Source: a virus. Taken from it: DNA of 40,658 nucleotides. Below, one piece after another: positions 37,238 to 40,658 of this stretch. The stretch spans positions 1 to 40,658 of IMG/VR virus record IMGVR_UViG_3300046816_000075; one strand, 5' to 3'. The notes below the pieces were generated by a model. It was given only the letters and a program-made list of their open reading frames with translations. It did not search any database and was not told where the DNA came from. Numbering within the stretch: position 1 is the first letter of the stretch; each line of letters opens with the position of its first letter. A program made the position numbers and the translations under genes.

Positions 37238-37767
37238 CAGCTAAACAGGGTCAGCGACTGACCGCCTCCGCCCCCGCCTCCAAAGCCCTTGACCAGTCCC
37301 CCGGCTGCCCCGGTGATGCCGCCGATGATCGCGCCCTGCGCAGCGATGTCGCCCGCCTTCTTGGCGTTGATCGCCTGCATCGACGAGAGGGTCGCCTGAT
37401 CCTGCCAGCGTTGTGTTTCCAGCGCGCCCGCGTAGCGGGTATCGGCGACGTCGCCCGCGATGCGGCCCGCGCTCTGCCCGAACACGGTGACGGGTGTGCC
37501 TGTGGATACCTGTGCGCCCGACGAGGCGAACGCCGCGCGCTGCTGCGCCAGCGCGTAGTCGCCCTTGATGGCGATGTCCTGACCTTTTTCGGATGCCTTG
37601 TAGGCCTCGGCGGTCGCGTTGTTGCGCGCCACCGCCGCCTGATAGTTGGCGGCCTGCGCCTCCGCGTCGGCCTTCTGCCTCGCCCCCGCTGCCGCTGCCA
37701 TGCCGCCGACAAGTGACCCGACTGCCGAAACGACAGCGCCGATGACGCCAAGGGCTGCAACGCACAT
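37237..37767 (-). CDS. Internal virion protein gp14-like
   Basis: 176 aa, starting MCVAALGVIGAVVSAVGSLV. Hydrophobic N-terminal helix with Gly/Ala zipper, then a long Ala/Gln-rich coiled coil (GARQKADAEAQAANYQAAVARNNATAEAY), FASSGAQVSTGTPVTVFGQSAGRIAGD, a second glycine-rich hydrophobic segment (GAIIGGITGAAGGLVKG) and GGGGGGG near the end. The pattern matches T7 gp14, which inserts in the outer membrane to extend the tail during ejection. GGGG-type SD; lies between tubular B and the transglycosylase gene as expected. Confidence 0.82.
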   Translation of the reverse strand: MCVAALGVIGAVVSAVGSLVGGMAAAAGARQKADAEAQAANYQAAVARNNATAEAYKASEKGQDIAIKGDYALAQQRAAFASSGAQVSTGTPVTVFGQSAGRIAGDVADTRYAGALETQRWQDQATLSSMQAINAKKAGDIAAQGAIIGGITGAAGGLVKGFGGGGGGGQSLTLFS

Positions 37768-37771
37768 TGGC

Positions 37772-40237
37772 CTACCCCGAAACTCGCTGGCCGATTATCA
37801 AGGCTGTGAGCGTAAATGGTAGGGGGTCCGCATGCTCTATGACTATATACCTGTCCCTGTCCCACTCGCCGTCGAACGGCAGTCGCTTGTCCCCGGAGAA
37901 CAGCGGGATCGCCGTCTCCAGCGGCGCGTCGGCGGATCGGTAGGGGATCGGGTCGAGCCCGCCATTGGCCGCCATCAAATCGGTGCCGTAGCTGCCGCCG
38001 ACCGAGTACTGCAGCCGCGCGGTGATTTCAAAGACGCGCCCGATTTGCCCTTGCGCGGTGCCCCCTTGAGCCCCCGCTTCGATGTGCAGGGTCCGGATGC
38101 GCGCCGTGTAGTTGTAGCCGATGAGCACCTTGGACGCCGGGATGTCGAGCGTGACCACCCCGTTGTTCACCGCCTTGCCGTGGTAGGGCACGCCGTCGGC
38201 CAGCATACTGACCAGCATGCCGTTGAGGTGCCACAGCCCGGTGATGGTGGTGACCGGCGGCCCGACGTACAGCAGCGCATCATCGAGGTAGAAGCCGTCC
38301 TCCAGCGCCGCACCGTCTTCCAGACCCGGCTGGCCGACCTCGACATGCCGCACCGTCTGCCCGCCGACCACCCGCTCGACGATCATCCACAGTTCGTCAC
38401 CGCCCAGCCCCGGGATGGAGGCGACCCCGCGCGCCAGTCCGCCGCCGCCAATCTGGTGGTGATGCCAGCCGACCACCTGCTGGTCGCGCTCGTAGGTCAT
38501 CGCCACCATGTCGCCGTCGGCGCGCGCGTACCAGATCATCAGGTCGGGCACCGCCACGTAGGCCCCTTGGATCAGTCCGGGGGCGGTGATGTGCTCCGAC
38601 AGGATGGTGAGGTCGGGGGCGGCGTAGCTGTCGGTCTGGAAGTTGTAGACGAACTCGCGCAGGCGGCGCGCCGGGTTCTCGTTCCTGCCCTTGCGCTGGG
38701 TGAACAGGATGGCGGGACCGGCCCGCACCGGCTTGACCAGCGCCGTGCCGAACGATGTTTCACGTGACACCTTGATATTGGTCGAGGTGATCGCCTCGTT
38801 CGCGTTCGAGGCCGCCACCGTGTACTCGCCCGAGGTGGCGTTGACCACCAGCCGCTTGGTGGTCGACAGGTAGCGGATGGCGTCGACCTGATCGGAACTG
38901 ATGGTGTAGTTGTAGGACAGGTCGGCCTTGTCGCCGTCCTTGTAGTTGAGGTAGGCGTCGATGTCGCTGCCCCACAGCGTCGTCGGCTGCCATTCCGTGT
39001 TGGCTGCCACCAGCCGCTGCTCGTGGAAGGTGGCGGTGGTCGGGTAGCCCCGATAGTCGGACCACGCCCCCTCCTGCCACATCCATGACGACCGGGCGGA
39101 GTAGGCGGTGTAGGGCGTGCGGTACTTGACGATGTTGGCGTAGGCCTGCTGCGTGTTGATGACGTCGGTGACCTGCACCACGCAGTAGCCGGAATGTTCG
39201 TAACTCATTTGCGCGACTTCGCCCGCCGTGCCGTAGAACACGTCGACGATGCCGCGCGTGTGCGTCGGGTAGGATGCGGTCGAGGCCATAACGCCACCGC
39301 CGCCCGACACCACAAAGTACACGTTGCCCTTGTACTCCCAGAAGGTGTTGTTCGCGACGGTGACCGTCGCCCCCGGTGCCCATGTCGCATAGCCGAAGGA
39401 TGAGCCGTTCGACTGCTCCCAGATGCGCCACAGCGAGCCGACATGCGCGTCGTTGAGCATCGGGTAGTTGAACGTCATCACCGCCGAACCGCTCGCCACG
39501 TCGAGCGACACGCGGATGCCGTCGTTGATGTTCATGTCGAGGAAGGGGCCTTCCTCGACGTTGCCGGTGTTGAGCGTCCATGACGCATGCGACAGCCGCT
39601 TGAGCAGCGTGATGGGCCAGTTCGAGGTGAACAGGAACAGCGTGTCCGCCGACTGCGTGAAGGTCATCGTGGCGATGTCCTGCGCGGAGTAGAGGGTCGC
39701 CACCTCGTAGATGCGCGAGGATACGCCGCCGCTTGTGTAGGGCGAGTAGGTGCGGCTGTCGACGTTGATGACCAGCGTCGTCGCCGTGCCGCCGGTCACC
39801 GTGAACTCGCGGTTGTTAAGCTGGTGCGTGCCGCCGATGTTGGTGAAGATGACGCGGTCGGTGGTGGAAAGCCCGTGCGCGGCGGCGCAGGCGATGGTGG
39901 TGGTGACCCCCCGCGTGATGCCGACGATGGCGCTCTGCACGTCGAAGATGATGCCTTGGTTCTTGAAGAAGCGGATATAGCCCGGGCCGAACTCCAGCAT
40001 GTAGGCCTGCGTCGTAGAGAATACGAACGGCACAAGGATCGAGTTCGGATTGCTGTCCTTGACGGTCGACACGTTGAGCGTGCCGCCGCGCTTGCGCGCG
40101 CCGCCCTGCGGCAGCACCACCACGTTGGTGAGTTCGCGCGCGCCGTTCTGGTACTTGGCAAGGTCGACCCGCCCGTAGATGCGCGGGGATATTTCGCCAG
40201 CCGTGAAGTTGGTCAGGATGCTGTTGACGGTGCCCAT
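37772..40237 (-). CDS. Tail tubular protein B-like (T7 gp12 nozzle)
   Basis: 821 aa from ATG 40237 in a TGATG overlap with tubular A (GTG 40240 adds one residue). MGTVNSILTNFTAGEISPRI, YGRVDLAKYQNGARELTNVVVLPQGGARKRGGT is the family hallmark. Later come YMLEFGPGYIRFFKNQG, ERVIFTNIGG-like beta repeats, ARSSWMWQEGAWSDYRGYPTTATFHEQRLVAANTEWQP and DGDMVAMTYERDQQVVGWHHHQIGG. The length is close to T7 gp12 (794 aa). It forms the hexameric nozzle of the short tail. Confidence 0.92.
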   Translation of the reverse strand: MGTVNSILTNFTAGEISPRIYGRVDLAKYQNGARELTNVVVLPQGGARKRGGTLNVSTVKDSNPNSILVPFVFSTTQAYMLEFGPGYIRFFKNQGIIFDVQSAIVGITRGVTTTIACAAAHGLSTTDRVIFTNIGGTHQLNNREFTVTGGTATTLVINVDSRTYSPYTSGGVSSRIYEVATLYSAQDIATMTFTQSADTLFLFTSNWPITLLKRLSHASWTLNTGNVEEGPFLDMNINDGIRVSLDVASGSAVMTFNYPMLNDAHVGSLWRIWEQSNGSSFGYATWAPGATVTVANNTFWEYKGNVYFVVSGGGGVMASTASYPTHTRGIVDVFYGTAGEVAQMSYEHSGYCVVQVTDVINTQQAYANIVKYRTPYTAYSARSSWMWQEGAWSDYRGYPTTATFHEQRLVAANTEWQPTTLWGSDIDAYLNYKDGDKADLSYNYTISSDQVDAIRYLSTTKRLVVNATSGEYTVAASNANEAITSTNIKVSRETSFGTALVKPVRAGPAILFTQRKGRNENPARRLREFVYNFQTDSYAAPDLTILSEHITAPGLIQGAYVAVPDLMIWYARADGDMVAMTYERDQQVVGWHHHQIGGGGLARGVASIPGLGGDELWMIVERVVGGQTVRHVEVGQPGLEDGAALEDGFYLDDALLYVGPPVTTITGLWHLNGMLVSMLADGVPYHGKAVNNGVVTLDIPASKVLIGYNYTARIRTLHIEAGAQGGTAQGQIGRVFEITARLQYSVGGSYGTDLMAANGGLDPIPYRSADAPLETAIPLFSGDKRLPFDGEWDRDRYIVIEHADPLPFTLTALIIGQRVSG

Positions 40238-40658
40238 CACACGTCAGACAGACGTGCCTGCTCCCATGTGGACAGCGGCATGATGTCGGGCGAGCCGTCC
40301 ATGGCGTCGGCGAACTTGGCGTCGGCGGATATTTCCGCGAAGGCCTGCTGATACATCTTCACGTCGTTGGCGCTGTCGGTGAACGGCTTGCACCAGCGCC
40401 ACGCCAGCCGCGCGGCAATGGTCGCCACCAGCCCGGGGTCGAACTCGTCGGTTGGCTTGCGCGCGATGTAGGTGAAGCGGAAGCCCTCGATGTTGCAGTG
40501 AATATACTGGCCGTGCCGGGCGAACGGCTCGATGTTGTTCGACACGTCGCCGTCATTGGTGCCCTCGACGTACACCGTGCGCACGAAATCCGCAGGCAGC
40601 CGGAAGGCCAGCGCGTAGCCGAACAGCGGCTTGGCGGTCGGGTCGGAGGCCAGTTGCG
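40237..40658 (-). CDS. Tail tubular protein A-like, C-terminal part, cut by window edge
   Basis: Open from the right edge to TGA at 40237; in the circle it begins at base 336. Visible residues include FVRTVYVEGTNDGDVSNNI, YIHCNIEGFRFTYIARKPTDEFDPGLVATIAARLAWRWCKPFTDSANDVKMYQQAF and the end WEQARLSDV. YIARKPTDEFDPGLVATIAARLA matches the YTxxVxDxxxFDPxFxxALAxRLA pattern common to podophage tubular A proteins. Its stop overlaps the start of tubular B. Confidence 0.87.
   Translation of the reverse strand, partial: QLASDPTAKPLFGYALAFRLPADFVRTVYVEGTNDGDVSNNIEPFARHGQYIHCNIEGFRFTYIARKPTDEFDPGLVATIAARLAWRWCKPFTDSANDVKMYQQAFAEISADAKFADAMDGSPDIMPLSTWEQARLSDV
40510..40658. repeat. Terminal direct repeat, right copy
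   Basis: Equals bases 1-149 except G at 40636 (A at 127). Supports closing the sequence into a circle of 40,509 bp. Confidence 0.9.

Noticed and set aside
35816-37261. Plus-strand open frame of 481 codons
   Set aside because: Antisense to the transglycosylase core gene; composition artefact of GC-rich coding.
1-40658. tRNA genes, CRISPR arrays, insertion sequences, integrase and attachment sites
   Set aside because: None could be recognised by reading both strands; a tRNA scan and recombinase profile search would be needed to exclude them formally.

Overview
The window is a tailed-phage genome that appears complete. Bases 1-149 recur at 40510-40658 with one difference, and the gene cut by the left edge continues in frame at the right edge. 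Read as a circle of about 40.5 kb, every gene closes. It is a podovirus with a T7-type tail (tubular proteins A and B, a gp14-like core protein, a fibre with a T7-type N terminus). Its head module resembles BPP-1-like phages (Bbp19-type protein, T7-type portal). The high GC content, a GcrA-family regulator and a secreted protein with a PEP-CTERM-like tail of the VPTPIAGSG type point to an alphaproteobacterial host, perhaps a Bradyrhizobium or Methylobacterium relative. That host call is inference.

Layout. (1) 12121 down to 1, on the minus strand: small leading genes, terminase small and large subunits, an Ig-like (IPT/TIG) protein, an Acb2/Tad1-like candidate anti-CBASS protein, two overlapping small membrane proteins, a GNAT/DUF2833 protein, a run of tiny genes sharing a KTLLG ending, a 90-aa HExxH protein, portal, Bbp19-like protein, scaffold, a homing endonuclease, the major capsid protein and a small head protein. 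(2) Still on the minus strand, across the ends from 40658 down to 24022: tail tubular A and B, the gp14-like protein, a transglycosylase core protein (1147 aa), a polyvalent ejection protein (1550 aa) with a RelA/SpoT-like domain, two paralogous fibres with a fibre chaperone between them, a secreted 100-aa protein and an amidase endolysin. (3) 12.1-15.7 kb: the control region with XRE and GcrA regulators, a MESH1-like HD hydrolase, a small lipoprotein and short early genes. (4) 15.7-18.4 kb: an early gene, the PEP-CTERM-like cargo gene and an AP2 protein on the plus strand, then a DUF932-like gene on the minus strand. (5) 18.6-24.0 kb, plus strand: a tightly overlapping operon with DUF3102-like, zinc-ribbon, ERF annealing protein, YqaJ exonuclease, DUF1367-like, HNH and coiled-coil genes.

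No integrase, DNA polymerase, primase, helicase or RNA polymerase is recognisable. The phage probably borrows the host replisome and transcription machinery and brings its own recombination pair. A family of palindromic sites (TTAGC-N5-GCTAA) lies on the promoters of the short early units and probably forms a repressor regulon.

Most interesting points: a RelA/SpoT synthetase-like domain in a virion ejection protein alongside a separate MESH1-like hydrolase; the Acb2/Tad1-like gene; the exported PEP-CTERM-like cargo; the operator family; and an internally deleted chaperone copy left as an 8-codon mini-cistron beside duplicated fibres.
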